Assembly (NCBI RefSeq): GCF_916618755.1
Contig: NZ_CAKAKB010000001.1
Coordinates: forward strand, 124,001 to 188,000
Direction: 5' to 3'
Length of the DNA: 64,000 nucleotides
Origin: Actinotalea sp. Marseille-Q4924
Lineage (GTDB): Bacteria > Actinomycetota > Actinomycetes > Actinomycetales > Cellulomonadaceae
Numbering within the stretch: position 1 is the stretch's first letter; every line of letters starts with the position of its first letter. The position numbers and the translations under genes are program-made. A model generated the notes under the pieces. That model ran no database searches, was not told the DNA's origin, and worked only from the letters and a program-made list of their open reading frames with translations. Below are positions 27,034 through 35,529 of this stretch, piece by piece.

Positions 27034-28211
27034 GCACCCAGGTCGACACGCGGGGGACCCGCCCGGGCGGCGCCGTCGTGGGCCGCGGGACCAGCCGGGG
27101 CGCGCCGGCCGGCCGCGGGGCTCGGCCCACGGCGCCCGCGACGGCGCGGGCCGCCCTGCTGGTGGCCGAGCGCGAGATCACGACGGTCGTGCGGACGAAG
27201 TCGTTCCTCGTCTCGACCGCCATCCTGCTGGTCGGCGTCCTGGCGTCGATCATCATCGGCTCGGTCCTCGCCGGCCGGGACGGCGACACCCGGGTCGCCG
27301 TCGTCGGCGCCACGGCGGACGCGTTCGAGGAGCAGGAGGGCTTCGAGGCGGTCGACGTCGCGGACGAGGCGGAGGCGCGTCGGCTGGTCGAGGACGGCGA
27401 CGTCCGGGCCGCCGTGCTGCCGGCCGAGGACAGCCCGGTCGGCGTGCGCGTGCTCGCGCTCGACTCAGCGCCTCTCGAGGTGGTCAGCGCCCTGTCGGTC
27501 GCGCCGGACGTCGAGCTGCTCGAGGAGCCCGACATGGACGAGGGCGTGCGCTACCTCGTCAGCTTCGGGTTCGGGCTGGTGTTCCTCCTGTCCGCGGCCG
27601 GCTTCGGGTCGATGATCGCGCAGAACACCGTGACCGAGAAGCAGAGCCGGATCGTGGAGATCCTCCTCGCCACGGTCTCCGCCCGGTCGCTGCTCGCGGG
27701 GAAGATCCTCGGGAACAGCGTGCTGGCGTTCGGGCAGACGGCGGCCATCGCCGCGGTCGCCGTCATCGCGCTCGTCGTCACGGGGCAGGACGACCTCCTC
27801 GCCCTCATCGGGGCGCCCGTCGTCTGGTTCGTTCTGTTCTTCCTCGTGGGGTTTGTCCTGCTCGCGGCGATGTTCGCCGCGGCCGCGTCGCTCGTGTCGC
27901 GCATGGAGGACATCGGCTCCGTCATGACGCCGGTCATCTACCTGACGATGACCCCGTACTTCCTCGTGGTCTTCTTCAACGACAACCCGGTCGTCCTCCG
28001 CGTCATGTCCTACGTGCCGTTCAGCGCACCGGTGGGGATGCCGGTCCGGCTGTTCCTCGGCGAGGCGGCCTGGTGGGAGCCCCTCGTGGCCCTGGCGCTG
28101 CTCGCGGCGGCGGCGGTCGCGGTCGTCGCGCTCGGGGCGAAGGTCTACGAGCGGTCGCTGCTGCGGACCGGGGGGCGCGTGAAGCTCCGCGAGGCGCTCA
28201 GGGGCTCCTGA
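27030..28211 (+). CDS. ABC transporter permease (NatB/ABC-2 type)
   Basis: 393 aa. A basic Gly/Arg-rich N-terminus, one membrane helix (SFLVSTAILLVGVLASIIIG), an extracytoplasmic domain of about 130 residues, then five helices including FGFGLVFLLSAAGFGSMIAQ and the ABC-2 motif VTEKQSRIVEILLATVS. It forms the exporter with the ATPase encoded just upstream. The substrate is unknown. Confidence 0.87.
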   Translation: MSTQVDTRGTRPGGAVVGRGTSRGAPAGRGARPTAPATARAALLVAEREITTVVRTKSFLVSTAILLVGVLASIIIGSVLAGRDGDTRVAVVGATADAFEEQEGFEAVDVADEAEARRLVEDGDVRAAVLPAEDSPVGVRVLALDSAPLEVVSALSVAPDVELLEEPDMDEGVRYLVSFGFGLVFLLSAAGFGSMIAQNTVTEKQSRIVEILLATVSARSLLAGKILGNSVLAFGQTAAIAAVAVIALVVTGQDDLLALIGAPVVWFVLFFLVGFVLLAAMFAAAASLVSRMEDIGSVMTPVIYLTMTPYFLVVFFNDNPVVLRVMSYVPFSAPVGMPVRLFLGEAAWWEPLVALALLAAAAVAVVALGAKVYERSLLRTGGRVKLREALRGS

Positions 28212-28278
28212 GCGCGCCGGCGGTCGGCGGCCCGCCGAGCCCGTCCAGGGCCGGCGGGCCGCGCCCGGCACCCCGCCG

Positions 28279-29337
28279 TCAGAGGTCGGCCGGGTCGACC
28301 ACGAAGTCCATCTCGTCCGTGATCTCCCCGCCGACGGCGGCATGCACGGCCCGGGTCAGCGCGACGACGAGCGGCAGCGCACGGCCGCGGGCCACCCGGT
28401 GCTGGATCGACGGACGCTCCGCGTGCAGCTCCTCGATCTCCGGCGGCTCCCACCGCACCCGGTAGGCGACGGCGCCCCGCGCCGCCCAGGGGACCGCGGC
28501 GATGGCCGGGGGCAGCTGCGTCTCGCCGGCGACCTCCAGGGCGAGCATCCCGTCGAGCTCGAGGTCGGCGAGGCACCCGTAGGAGGTCATGGGCGGGGGT
28601 GCGGTGAGCGTGGCCATGTCCCGCTCGTCGGCCGCGGCGTGCAGGGCCCGGCGCTGCGCGTCGTCCAGCGCGTCGGCGCCGCGCACCGGACGCTCCCCGG
28701 TGCCCGGCGGTGGACCGCCCCACCGTGTCGTCGGCAGGTTGACGTAGGCCCGCGGAGCGGCGCGGCGCATGACGGTCACCGCCGCGTCCGGCTCGAGCCA
28801 GATGTCCGTCCACACCGTGAGGTCGACGGCAGCGGCCGGGTCCGGGACCAGGATCGTGGCGGTGGCCGTCCGCACCGCACCACCGAGGCGGCGGGCGGCG
28901 GCGAGGAGCCACCCGAGCGTCCGCTCCTCGTCCCGGATCGGCAGACCGTCGGGGAACGCCCGTCGCAGCCCGTCACGGTCACCACCCTCCTGCAGCGGCG
29001 GGGTGCCCCGCTCGACCGGTGCGTGCAGGCGGTAGGCGAGCCCTGCCGACGTCGGGACGCCGAGCGCGGACGCGGTCGGTGGGTCGAGCGTGAACGGCCC
29101 CACCAGCGTGCTGTGCCGGGACAGCCGCAGGACGCCCGGCGGGGGCTGGGACGTGCGAAGACCGCGGGCCCCGACGGGGCGCGGCGGCGTGAGGGTGGGT
29201 GGCGTCTCCTGGTGCGCGTGCGGGAAACGGCTCGCGGCCAGCACCTCGACCTCGTCATGGCCGACGTCGCCGGGCAGGACGAGCAGGTGGTGGCTGAGGA
29301 CCTCGGGGTCGTCCGCGGTCAGCGACGGGAGTGCCAT
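28279..29337 (-). CDS. Hypothetical protein, unrecognised
   Basis: 352 aa, soluble, no signal peptide or membrane helix, Arg/Pro/Ala rich. Notable segments are TSAGLAYRLHAPVERG, LGWLLAAARRLGGAVRTA, DIWLEPDAAVTVMRRAAPRA and the acidic C-terminus DEMDFVVDPADL. No family assigned. The ATG at 29337 follows a minus-strand TACCCT -10 by seven bases, which supports a leaderless start. Confidence 0.65.
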   Translation of the reverse strand: MALPSLTADDPEVLSHHLLVLPGDVGHDEVEVLAASRFPHAHQETPPTLTPPRPVGARGLRTSQPPPGVLRLSRHSTLVGPFTLDPPTASALGVPTSAGLAYRLHAPVERGTPPLQEGGDRDGLRRAFPDGLPIRDEERTLGWLLAAARRLGGAVRTATATILVPDPAAAVDLTVWTDIWLEPDAAVTVMRRAAPRAYVNLPTTRWGGPPPGTGERPVRGADALDDAQRRALHAAADERDMATLTAPPPMTSYGCLADLELDGMLALEVAGETQLPPAIAAVPWAARGAVAYRVRWEPPEIEELHAERPSIQHRVARGRALPLVVALTRAVHAAVGGEITDEMDFVVDPADL

Positions 29338-29435
29338 GCCAGCGAGGGTAGGACGCCTGTGCTGCCGACGTCAGTCGCGCCCGGGTCCGCGGCGCCGGGG
29401 ACGGGGCCGCGAGGCCCGCCCGACGGACCGTGCCC

Positions 29436-30011
29436 TTAGACCTGGGTGCGGTGGAAGTTCTGGAAGGACCGCGATGCCGTCGGGCCGCGCTGGCCCTGGT
29501 AGCGGGATCCGTAGACGGTCGACCCGTAGGGGTTCTCGGCCGGGGAGGAGAGGCGGAAGAAGCAGAGCTGGCCGATCTTCATGCCCGGCCAGAGCTGGAT
29601 CGGCAGGGTCGCGACGTTGGAGAGCTCGAGCGTCACGTGACCGGTGAAGCCGGGGTCGATGAACCCGGCGGTGGAGTGCGTGAGCAGGCCCAGGCGGCCC
29701 AGGGAGGACTTGCCCTCCAGGCGCGCGGCGACGTCGTCCGGGAGCGCCACCGACTCGTAGGTGGAGCCCAGGACGAACTCGCCCGGGTGCAGCACGAACG
29801 GCTCGTCGGGCTCGGTCTCCACGAGGCGGGTGAGGTCCGGCTGGTCCTGCGAGGGGTCGATGACCGGGTACTTGTGGTTGTCGAAGAGCCGGAAGAAGCG
29901 GTCGAGGCGCACGTCGATGCTGGACGGCTGGATCATGCCCGGCTCGTACGGGTCCAGGCTGATGCGACCGGAGTCGAGCTCGGCGCGGATGTCGCGGTCG
30001 GAGAGCAGCAC
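29436..30011 (-). CDS. dcd: dCTP deaminase
   Basis: 191 aa, the usual length. It deaminates dCTP (to dUTP, or onward to dUMP in bifunctional forms) for thymidylate supply. Family hallmarks: [16 protein letters not shown]-type start, [41 protein letters not shown] with the catalytic Glu, and QLCFFRLSS. The GTG at 30011 is six bases after a TACCGT -10 box (30018-30023), so the message is probably leaderless. Adjacency to a tRNA-Gly(CCC) gene is conserved in other actinobacteria. Confidence 0.95.
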   Translation of the reverse strand: MLLSDRDIRAELDSGRISLDPYEPGMIQPSSIDVRLDRFFRLFDNHKYPVIDPSQDQPDLTRLVETEPDEPFVLHPGEFVLGSTYESVALPDDVAARLEGKSSLGRLGLLTHSTAGFIDPGFTGHVTLELSNVATLPIQLWPGMKIGQLCFFRLSSPAENPYGSTVYGSRYQGQRGPTASRSFQNFHRTQV

Positions 30012-30073
30012 GGGGTCACGGTAGCGGAGGCGGGGTGCCCCACACCGCGCGGACCACAAGGACCTTCGGCGGC

Positions 30074-30140
30074 TTGTCCACACGTTCCTGAGTGGTACCT
30101 GTGCAGTGTTCACACAGGTGTGGAGGGCGGCTGTGGATAA
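30074..30140. promoter_or_regulatory. Two DnaA-box-like sites and a dyad between dcd and tRNA-Gly
   Basis: TTGTCCACA at 30074-30082 (the actinobacterial DnaA consensus) and TGTGGATAA at 30132-30140 (TTATCCACA on the other strand) face each other about 50 bp apart. Between them is ACCTGTG-N9-CACAGGT (30097-30119). No replication gene is nearby, so a transcription or titration role is more likely than an origin. Confidence 0.5.
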
Positions 30141-30189
30141 CTCCGGCACCGTGCCGCGGCTGGGGCACGGGCGAGGCCACCGCGGCGGG

Positions 30190-30195
30190 TATAGT
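30190..30195 (+). promoter_or_regulatory. -10 box of the tRNA-Gly promoter
   Basis: TATAGT lies 30 bases upstream of the mature tRNA 5' end, giving a short leader for RNase P removal. No clear -35 match is visible. Confidence 0.6.
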
Positions 30196-30225
30196 CGTCG
30201 CCGTCGCACCCCTCTCGGGTGCTGC

Positions 30226-30296
30226 GCGGGTGTAGTTCAGTGGCAGAACTTCAGCTTCCCAAGCTGATAGCGCGGGTTCGATTCCCGTCACCCGCT
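30226..30296 (+). tRNA. tRNA-Gly (anticodon CCC)
   Basis: Full cloverleaf. Acceptor GCGGGTG/CACCCGC with discriminator T, D-arm TAGTTCAGTGG, anticodon stem TCAGC/GCTGA around the loop TTCCCAA (anticodon CCC at 30258-30260), and T-arm with GGTTCGATTCC. CCA is not encoded. It reads GGG glycine codons. Confidence 0.96.
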
Positions 30297-30434
30297 CCCT
30301 CCCTCCCTCCATCACTAGGCCACGCCCTCGTCACGGCGCGGCGGCCGACGAGTCCTCGGCGTGGCTCCTCCGGCGGGCCGACGCGCGCACCGGACGCCCC
30401 CGGACCGATGAGCCCGCCTGCCACGATGGGCGAC

Positions 30435-31442
30435 ATGGACAGTCCCCTGCGTGTCGCCCTCGCGCTCGGCAGCGGGGGCGCCCGCGGCTACGCCCACATC
30501 GGCGCGATCGAGGTGATTCGCGAGCGTGGGTACGAGGTCGTGGACATCGCCGGGGCGTCCATGGGCGCGCTCGTGGGCGGGGTCCACGCGGCCGGCGCCC
30601 TCGAGCCGTACACCGAGTGGGCGCGCAGCCTCACGCAGCGGGAGGTGCTGCGGCTGCTCGACCCGTCCCTGGGTGCGCCGGGGATGATCCGTGCGGAGAA
30701 GATCCTCGCGAAGGTGAGCGAGCTGCTGGACGGTGCGTCGATCGAGGACCTGCCGATCTCCTTCACCGCGGTCGCCACCGACCTCCTCGCGCGCAAGGAG
30801 GTCTGGTTCCAGCGCGGACCCGTCGACGCGGCGATCCGGGCGTCTATCGCCCTGCCGACGGTCATCACCCCCGTGATGATCAACGGACGGCTGCTCGCCG
30901 ACGGCGCCCTCATGAACCCGATCCCGCTGTCGGCGACGGCGGCCTCGCAGGCGGACGTCACGATCGCAGTGTCGGTGTCCGGCGAGCTGCCCGTCCACAA
31001 CGGCAAGGTCCCGACTCAGGAGTCGGCCGCCGAGCAGCCCGTGGCGGAGTGGAGCGACCGGCTCCGCCGCACCGCGTCGCGCCTCGTCGACACCGACCTG
31101 CGCCGCGCCGTCGTCCGCTTCCTCGGCACGGCCCGGGCCCGCGCGGTCAGCGCACGAGCTGGCAGCGCTGCCGACGCGGCGGCCGAGCTGGCCGACCGCA
31201 TGTTCGAGCAGCTGCCGCCGGGGCTGCGGACCCTCGACGTGGTCGAGCTGTCCCTCGACGCCATGCAGAGCGTCGTGGCGAGCTACCGGCTCGCCGGCTA
31301 CCCGCCGGACGTCCTCGTGACCATCCCGAAGAACAGCTGCAGCACCCTGGAGTTCCACCGGGCGGCCGAGATGATCGAGCTCGGACGCGCGGCGACCGGC
31401 GACGCGCTGGACCGCGCGGTCGCCCAGGGCGTGCTCCCCTGA
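30435..31442 (+). CDS. Patatin-like phospholipase (RssA family)
   Basis: 335 aa serine esterase. The oxyanion loop GSGGARG is at residues 12-18, the nucleophile Ser42 in GASMG, and the catalytic Asp near 155 in DGALMNP, making the patatin Ser-Asp dyad complete. No signal peptide, so it is cytoplasmic or membrane-peripheral. The ATG at 30435 is chosen because CACGAT ends seven bases upstream and the conserved core begins immediately. In-frame ATGs at 30408 and 30426 are alternatives. Confidence 0.87.
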   Translation: MDSPLRVALALGSGGARGYAHIGAIEVIRERGYEVVDIAGASMGALVGGVHAAGALEPYTEWARSLTQREVLRLLDPSLGAPGMIRAEKILAKVSELLDGASIEDLPISFTAVATDLLARKEVWFQRGPVDAAIRASIALPTVITPVMINGRLLADGALMNPIPLSATAASQADVTIAVSVSGELPVHNGKVPTQESAAEQPVAEWSDRLRRTASRLVDTDLRRAVVRFLGTARARAVSARAGSAADAAAELADRMFEQLPPGLRTLDVVELSLDAMQSVVASYRLAGYPPDVLVTIPKNSCSTLEFHRAAEMIELGRAATGDALDRAVAQGVLP

Positions 31443-31539
31443 CGGGTGAACCCTGCGGTTCGCCGTGCGCACGGACCGTGATCACGGGACCATCGGGGCA
31501 GGAGTCGGTCCACCGGCTCCCCGGACAGGGAGGTCCTCC

Positions 31540-31695
31540 GTGGTCATCCTCGGCATCATCCTTCTGGTGCTCGGCTACGTGCTCGACATCGCGATCCTCG
31601 TGACGATCGGATGGATCGTGCTCGTCATCGGGCTCATCTTCTGGATCCTCGGAGCCATGGGTCGCTCCGTCGGCGGCCGAAGGCACTGGTTCTGA
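31540..31695 (+). CDS. DUF6131 small membrane protein
   Basis: 51 aa. Two hydrophobic helices (VVILGIILLVLGYVLDIAIL and IVLVIGLIFWILG) followed by the family end MGRSVGGRRHWF. The GTG start has GGGAGG at 31528-31533. Function unknown; such proteins are widespread and short in actinobacteria. Confidence 0.8.
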   Translation: MVILGIILLVLGYVLDIAILVTIGWIVLVIGLIFWILGAMGRSVGGRRHWF

Positions 31696-31746
31696 GCACG
31701 CCCCTCACGGCAGAACGGCCCACAGCACCGGTCGGGGTGCCGGATA

Positions 31747-31780
31747 GCGTCGGAGGATGCGCACAGGCATCCTCCGACGC
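31747..31780 (+). promoter_or_regulatory. Perfect 14-bp inverted repeat enclosing a start codon
   Basis: GCGTCGGAGGATGC, loop GCACAG, GCATCCTCCGACGC. The left arm holds the GGAGG and ATG (31757) of the next gene and overlaps the end of its TAGCGT -10 box (31745-31750). As DNA it could be an operator; as RNA it would bury the start codon. Confidence 0.7.
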
Positions 31781-32023
31781 CACCCCTGGGCGGTCCTGTG
31801 GTGCGCTGCAGTAGTGACGGCGGTCGCCTCCGTCGGGCGTGACCTGTCCGACGGAGGCGGCGCCGGGATCGCGGGCGGCGGGGAGCTGGCGTGGCTCGTC
31901 CTGACCGTCGTCTCCGGCCTGGTCTGCGTGGCCGCGATCCTGCAGCTGGCCCGGGACGAGCGCGCGCCGCACGTCCCTCGTCGACGCCGTGCCCGGCCGC
32001 CCGAGTCCGACGTCCTGCGCTGA
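31757..32023 (+). CDS. Small two-helix membrane protein, unrecognised
   Basis: 88 aa. Helix 1 is AVLWCAAVVTAVASV, a Gly-rich loop follows, helix 2 is LAWLVLTVVSGLVCVAAIL, then a basic tail (VPRRRRARPPESDVLR). The start is fixed by TAGCGT six bases upstream (leaderless) and lies within a perfect stem-loop. No family assigned. Confidence 0.65.
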   Translation: MRTGILRRHPWAVLWCAAVVTAVASVGRDLSDGGGAGIAGGGELAWLVLTVVSGLVCVAAILQLARDERAPHVPRRRRARPPESDVLR

Positions 32024-32049
32024 CGGGCGCGCATCCTTCCGCCCTCACA

Positions 32050-32133
32050 CCCCTCCAGGCATTGACCCGCCCCCTCCAGGCATTGACCGATGTGCCCCCT
32101 CGTGCCTACAGTTTGGTTGTCGCTTCAACCAAA
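32050..32133 (+). promoter_or_regulatory. Promoter with duplicated -35 region and operator dyad for the VOC dioxygenase gene
   Basis: A TTGACC (32083-32088), 18-bp spacer and TACAGT (32107-32112) form a good promoter. The 18-bp block ending in TTGACC is duplicated 21 bp upstream (32050-32067 and 32071-32088). From 32112 the dyad TTTGGTTG-N6-CAACCAAA covers the transcription start, as expected for a repressor site of MarR type. Confidence 0.7.
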
Positions 32134-32148
32134 CCCGAGGAGCCTGCC

Positions 32149-33144
32149 GTGCTGGAGACCACCGCCGACCGCCCGTCCGAGGACGCCCGTCCCGCCGGGG
32201 ACGTCGCGGCGGACCCCCGACCCGTCGAGGACCGGCTGACCCAGGCCGCCGACGTCGACGCGGTGACGCTCCACGTCGGGGACCTGGGCGCGATGACGGA
32301 CTACTACCGCGACGCGCTCGGTCTCGTGACGCTCGCGGAGGGCCGTGCGGCCCGCCGGGAGGGCCACGCGGAGGAGCAGGGTGGCGAGACGTCCGGCCGG
32401 GGTGAGGTCGTGCTCGGCCGCCGCGGGCGGCCCGTCCTCGTCCTGCGCCACACACCCGGGCTGCCGCAGCCGTCGCGCCGCCAGGCGGGCCTGTTCCACA
32501 CCGCGGTGCTGTTCGACGACCAGCGGGACCTCGCCGCGACGGTCCTCACCGCCGCGAGGCACCCGCGCTCGACCTACGTCGGCAGCGCCGACCACCTCGT
32601 GTCCGAGGCGTTCTACTTCACGGACCCCGAGGGCAACGGCATCGAGCTCTACCGCGACCGCCCGCGCGAGACGTGGACCCGCGGCCCCGGCAGCCGGGTC
32701 CTCATGGACTCGCTGTGGCTCGACCCGCAGGAGTACCTCCGCGCGCACGTCGACGAGGCCGCCGTCACGGGGCTCACGGACGCCGCCGCGAAGGTCGGTC
32801 ACGTCCACCTCCAGGTGGGCGACCTCGCCACCGCCCGCGACTTCTACGTCGAGACCCTCGGGTTCGACGTGGCCGCCGAGATGCCCGGCGCGCTCTTCGT
32901 CGCCGTCGGCGGCTACCACCACCACCTCGCGATGAACACGTGGAACTCGGCGGGCGCTGGACCGCGCGCGTCGACCCTCGGTCTGGGCGACGTCACCATC
33001 ACCGTCCCGACGCGGGCAGACCTCGACGCCGCCGTCACCCGGCTGCGCCGCCGCGGGGTCCAGGTGGCCGACGACGGCGCCGTCGTGCGCACCACCGACC
33101 CGTGGCGGAACAGCGTGACGCTGCAGGAGCGCGCCGCGGCCTGA
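32149..33144 (+). CDS. VOC family ring-cleavage dioxygenase-like protein (CatE-like)
   Basis: 331 aa with two vicinal-oxygen-chelate modules. The first runs from VTLHVGDLGAMTDYYRDALG to FYFTDPEGNGIELYRDRP, the second from VGHVHLQVGDLATARDFYVE. Metal ligands of the family are visible: His in LHVGD, H-T-A-V, E-L-Y, and H-L-Q-V-G-D. The layout matches CatE/catechol 2,3-dioxygenase-like enzymes that remove catechols or quinones. The GTG start has GAGGAG at 32136-32141. Confidence 0.83.
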   Translation: MLETTADRPSEDARPAGDVAADPRPVEDRLTQAADVDAVTLHVGDLGAMTDYYRDALGLVTLAEGRAARREGHAEEQGGETSGRGEVVLGRRGRPVLVLRHTPGLPQPSRRQAGLFHTAVLFDDQRDLAATVLTAARHPRSTYVGSADHLVSEAFYFTDPEGNGIELYRDRPRETWTRGPGSRVLMDSLWLDPQEYLRAHVDEAAVTGLTDAAAKVGHVHLQVGDLATARDFYVETLGFDVAAEMPGALFVAVGGYHHHLAMNTWNSAGAGPRASTLGLGDVTITVPTRADLDAAVTRLRRRGVQVADDGAVVRTTDPWRNSVTLQERAAA

Positions 33145-33207
33145 CGCGCGGGCACCGACGGCCGGCCGCGCCGACGAGCCGGGCGGGCCGCCGTCGGCAG
33201 GAGGCCG

Positions 33208-33221
33208 CGGGAGCGCTCCCG
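33208..33221. promoter_or_regulatory. CelR/CebR-type LacI operator
   Basis: CGGGAGCGCTCCCG is a perfect 14-bp palindrome whose core GGGAGCGCTCCC is the binding site of cello-oligosaccharide repressors CebR/CelR. It lies just upstream of a TAGCAT -10 box (33229-33234) of the LacI gene, so autoregulation is likely. Confidence 0.7.
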
Positions 33222-33307
33222 GCGCCGCTAGCATCGGCCCACGGCGCCTCGCGCGCCGGTGGGCCGGTGGTGCACCGGCGCGCTCCTGACGACCGGCAAG
33301 GGGAGAC

Positions 33308-34360
33308 GTGACGACGAGGTCCCGGTCCGGTCGAGCGAACCTCGAGAGCGTGGCGGCTGCCGCGGGAGTGTCCCGCGCCACCGTGTCGCGCGTCGTCAAC
33401 GGCTGGTCGTCGGTCGCCCCGGACCTGCGGGAGCGCGTCGAGAGGGCGATCGCCGAGCTCGGGTACGTCCCCAACCAGGCCGCGCGCTCGCTCGTCACCC
33501 AGCGCGCCGACGCGGTGGCGCTGGTCGCCGCCGAGCCCGACCCGCGGGTGTTCGGGGACCCCTTCTTCAGCGGGATCGTCCGTGGCGTGAGCACCGAGCT
33601 CATGAGCGCGGGCGTCCAGGTCGTGCTGCTCATGGCCCAGACGGTCGAGGACCTGGGACGCATCGAGCGCTACCTGCGGACCGCCCCGCTGGACGGCGTC
33701 CTCCTCGTCTCGGAGCACAGCTCCTACGACCCCATCCCGGCGGCGATGGTCGAGGCCGGTGTGCCTCTGGTCATCGGTGGCCGGCCGATGCAGCCGGACC
33801 TCGCCGTGCCGTCCGTCGACAACGACAACGTGGGCGGCGCGCGGGTCGCGACGGAGCACCTCCTGGCGCGCGGCTGCCGGCGCATCGGCACGGTCGCCGG
33901 CCCGGCGGACATGGCAGCGGGTGTCGATCGTCTCGTCGGCGTGCGCTCGGCCCTCGGGGGCGACCTCCCCGCGGAGCGGGTCGAGCACGGCGACTTCACG
34001 CAGGCCGGCGGCGAGGCGGCCACGCAGCGGCTCCTCGCTCGGGTGCCGGACCTGGACGGCCTGTTCGTCGCGTCGGACCTCATGGCCCTGGGTGCGCTGC
34101 GAGCGCTGCGCCTCGCCGGGCGACGAGTGCCCGACGACGTCGCCGTCGTCGGCTTCGACGACATCCCCCTCGCCGCCGCCACCGAGCCACCGCTGACGAC
34201 GGCGCGCCAGCAGACCGTCCTCCAGGGCAGGACGATGGCGCGGATGCTGCTGAGCCGGGCCCGGCCGGACCTGGAGCTGCGGGACGCGCCCGAGGTGCCG
34301 GACGTCACCGAGGACCGGGTGGTCCTCCCCGTCGAGCTCGTGGTGCGCGAGTCGGCCTGA
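33308..34360 (+). CDS. LacI family transcriptional regulator, probably CelR/CebR-like
   Basis: 350 aa. The N-terminal helix-turn-helix and hinge (LESVAAAAGVSRATVSRVVN, LGYVPNQAARSL) are followed by a periplasmic-binding-protein-like effector domain (GLFVASDLMALGALRAL, VVGFDDIPLAAATEPPLTT). The GTG start has GGGGAG upstream. A CelR-type palindrome in its own promoter suggests control by cellobiose-like sugars, but no sugar genes are adjacent in this window. Confidence 0.88.
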   Translation: MTTRSRSGRANLESVAAAAGVSRATVSRVVNGWSSVAPDLRERVERAIAELGYVPNQAARSLVTQRADAVALVAAEPDPRVFGDPFFSGIVRGVSTELMSAGVQVVLLMAQTVEDLGRIERYLRTAPLDGVLLVSEHSSYDPIPAAMVEAGVPLVIGGRPMQPDLAVPSVDNDNVGGARVATEHLLARGCRRIGTVAGPADMAAGVDRLVGVRSALGGDLPAERVEHGDFTQAGGEAATQRLLARVPDLDGLFVASDLMALGALRALRLAGRRVPDDVAVVGFDDIPLAAATEPPLTTARQQTVLQGRTMARMLLSRARPDLELRDAPEVPDVTEDRVVLPVELVVRESA

Positions 34361-34444
34361 CCGTTCTGCGCGGGCGTGCGGACGGTCGGGACCGTCCCGA
34401 CCAGGGTCTTGCGTGTCCGCCCGAAGGCCGTTTACAGTTCAACC

Positions 34445-34484
34445 AGACGCCCCGCTGCCGCCCCCCCTGAGCAGCGGGGCGTCT
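34445..34484 (+). ncRNA. Candidate small RNA 1, C7-loop hairpin
   Basis: A perfect 14-bp stem (34445-34458 with 34471-34484) closes a 12-nt loop containing seven consecutive C. A promoter TTGCGT (34409-34414), 18-bp spacer and TACAGT (34433-34438) puts the predicted start at 34445, the first base of the stem. No gene reads into it closely (the LacI gene stops at 34360). C-rich loops recall the actinobacterial 6C RNA, although that family has two such hairpins. Confidence 0.5.
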
Positions 34485-34667
34485 TCATGCCCAGGGTGGG
34501 CGCCTGCGCCCCGACGGCACCGTGCCGCCTCGCGAGAGCGACCGCCGCGCCGCGACAGCCACGCGAGCGACCACCACGCGAGCGCCCGGCGCGTGCGACC
34601 GTAGGGCTCTCCGCTCCTGGTGCCGTCCGGTCCACCCAGGCCGGACCCTTCAGCGAGGAGGACCGCC

Positions 34668-35153
34668 GTGCACGTCTCCCTGACCGTCCGCGAGGCGGTG
34701 GCGCTCGCCACCGCCACCGAGCCGCTGCCGCCCTTCGTCCGATCCCTCGACGCCGTCGGGTCGGACGTCCACGTCACCGTCGACCTCGGCCGGATGCCCG
34801 AGCTGCCGGGCGCGCTGCGGCTGGCCGCGTCGCTCCTCGGAGCGGTCGACGTGGTGGCCCGCTTCACCGGCTACGACGACGGCGTCGCCACCTTCGCCGT
34901 GACGTCACGGGCGCGCGCCCTGCCGCTCCACACGCTGCTCAACGTCCTCACCGACACGGTCACCGCGCAGCTGCGCCGGCGCGGCGTCGGCGAGCTCGTC
35001 GAGGTCCGGCGCGGCGACCCGCCGTCGGTCGCGCTGCGTCTCCAGGACGCGGTGCGCCAACGGGCCGACGGCATCGAGGTCCGCGCGTTCTCGGTGCGGG
35101 ACGGGTCGGTCAGCCTGGACGTCGGTGTCGGGGAGGTCCGGCTGCGCCCCTGA
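34668..35153 (+). CDS. Hypothetical protein, unrecognised
   Basis: 161 aa, soluble, no signal peptide. It has an alpha/beta pattern: [20 protein letters not shown], an [16 protein letters not shown] sheet, [20 protein letters not shown] helix, then [20 protein letters not shown] and [20 protein letters not shown]. No family assigned. The GTG start has GAGGAGG at 34654-34660. Confidence 0.65.
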   Translation: MHVSLTVREAVALATATEPLPPFVRSLDAVGSDVHVTVDLGRMPELPGALRLAASLLGAVDVVARFTGYDDGVATFAVTSRARALPLHTLLNVLTDTVTAQLRRRGVGELVEVRRGDPPSVALRLQDAVRQRADGIEVRAFSVRDGSVSLDVGVGEVRLRP

Positions 35154-35184
35154 GCGGTCCACCGCCCTCCGGTCCGGCGCTGTG

Positions 35185-35529
35185 ATGATGGCGCGCATGA
35201 TGCTCGCGCGCTCCGTCGCCCTCTTCGTCCTGGCCGCGCTGGCGGAGATCGGGGGCGCGTGGCTCGTGTGGCAGGGCGTCCGCGAGGAGCGCGGTCTGCT
35301 GTGGGTGGGCGCCGGCGTGCTCGCCCTCGGCACCTACGGCCTGCTGGTCACGTTCCAGCCCGAGGCGAGCTTCGGCCGCGTCCTGGCGGCGTACGGGGGC
35401 GTCTTCGTGGCGGGCTCGCTCGCCTGGGGCGTCGTCGTCGACGGGTTCCGGCCGGACCGGTGGGATCTCGCCGGCGCCGCCGTCTGCCTCCTCGGCGTCG
35501 CGGTCATCATGTACGCGCCGCGCCCGTGA
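35185..35529 (+). CDS. YnfA/UPF0060 family membrane protein
   Basis: About 110-114 aa with four membrane helices. The family signature is clear: [53 protein letters not shown] and [20 protein letters not shown]. It is related to small multidrug-resistance-type transporters; substrate unknown. The start is uncertain among ATGs at 35185, 35188, 35197 and 35200; none has a good ribosome-binding site. Confidence 0.85.
   Translation: MMARMMLARSVALFVLAALAEIGGAWLVWQGVREERGLLWVGAGVLALGTYGLLVTFQPEASFGRVLAAYGGVFVAGSLAWGVVVDGFRPDRWDLAGAAVCLLGVAVIMYAPRP

Noticed and set aside
30219-30434. Upstream extension of the patatin gene through the tRNA
   Set aside because: The frame is open but runs through the tRNA-Gly gene; the conserved protein begins at 30435.
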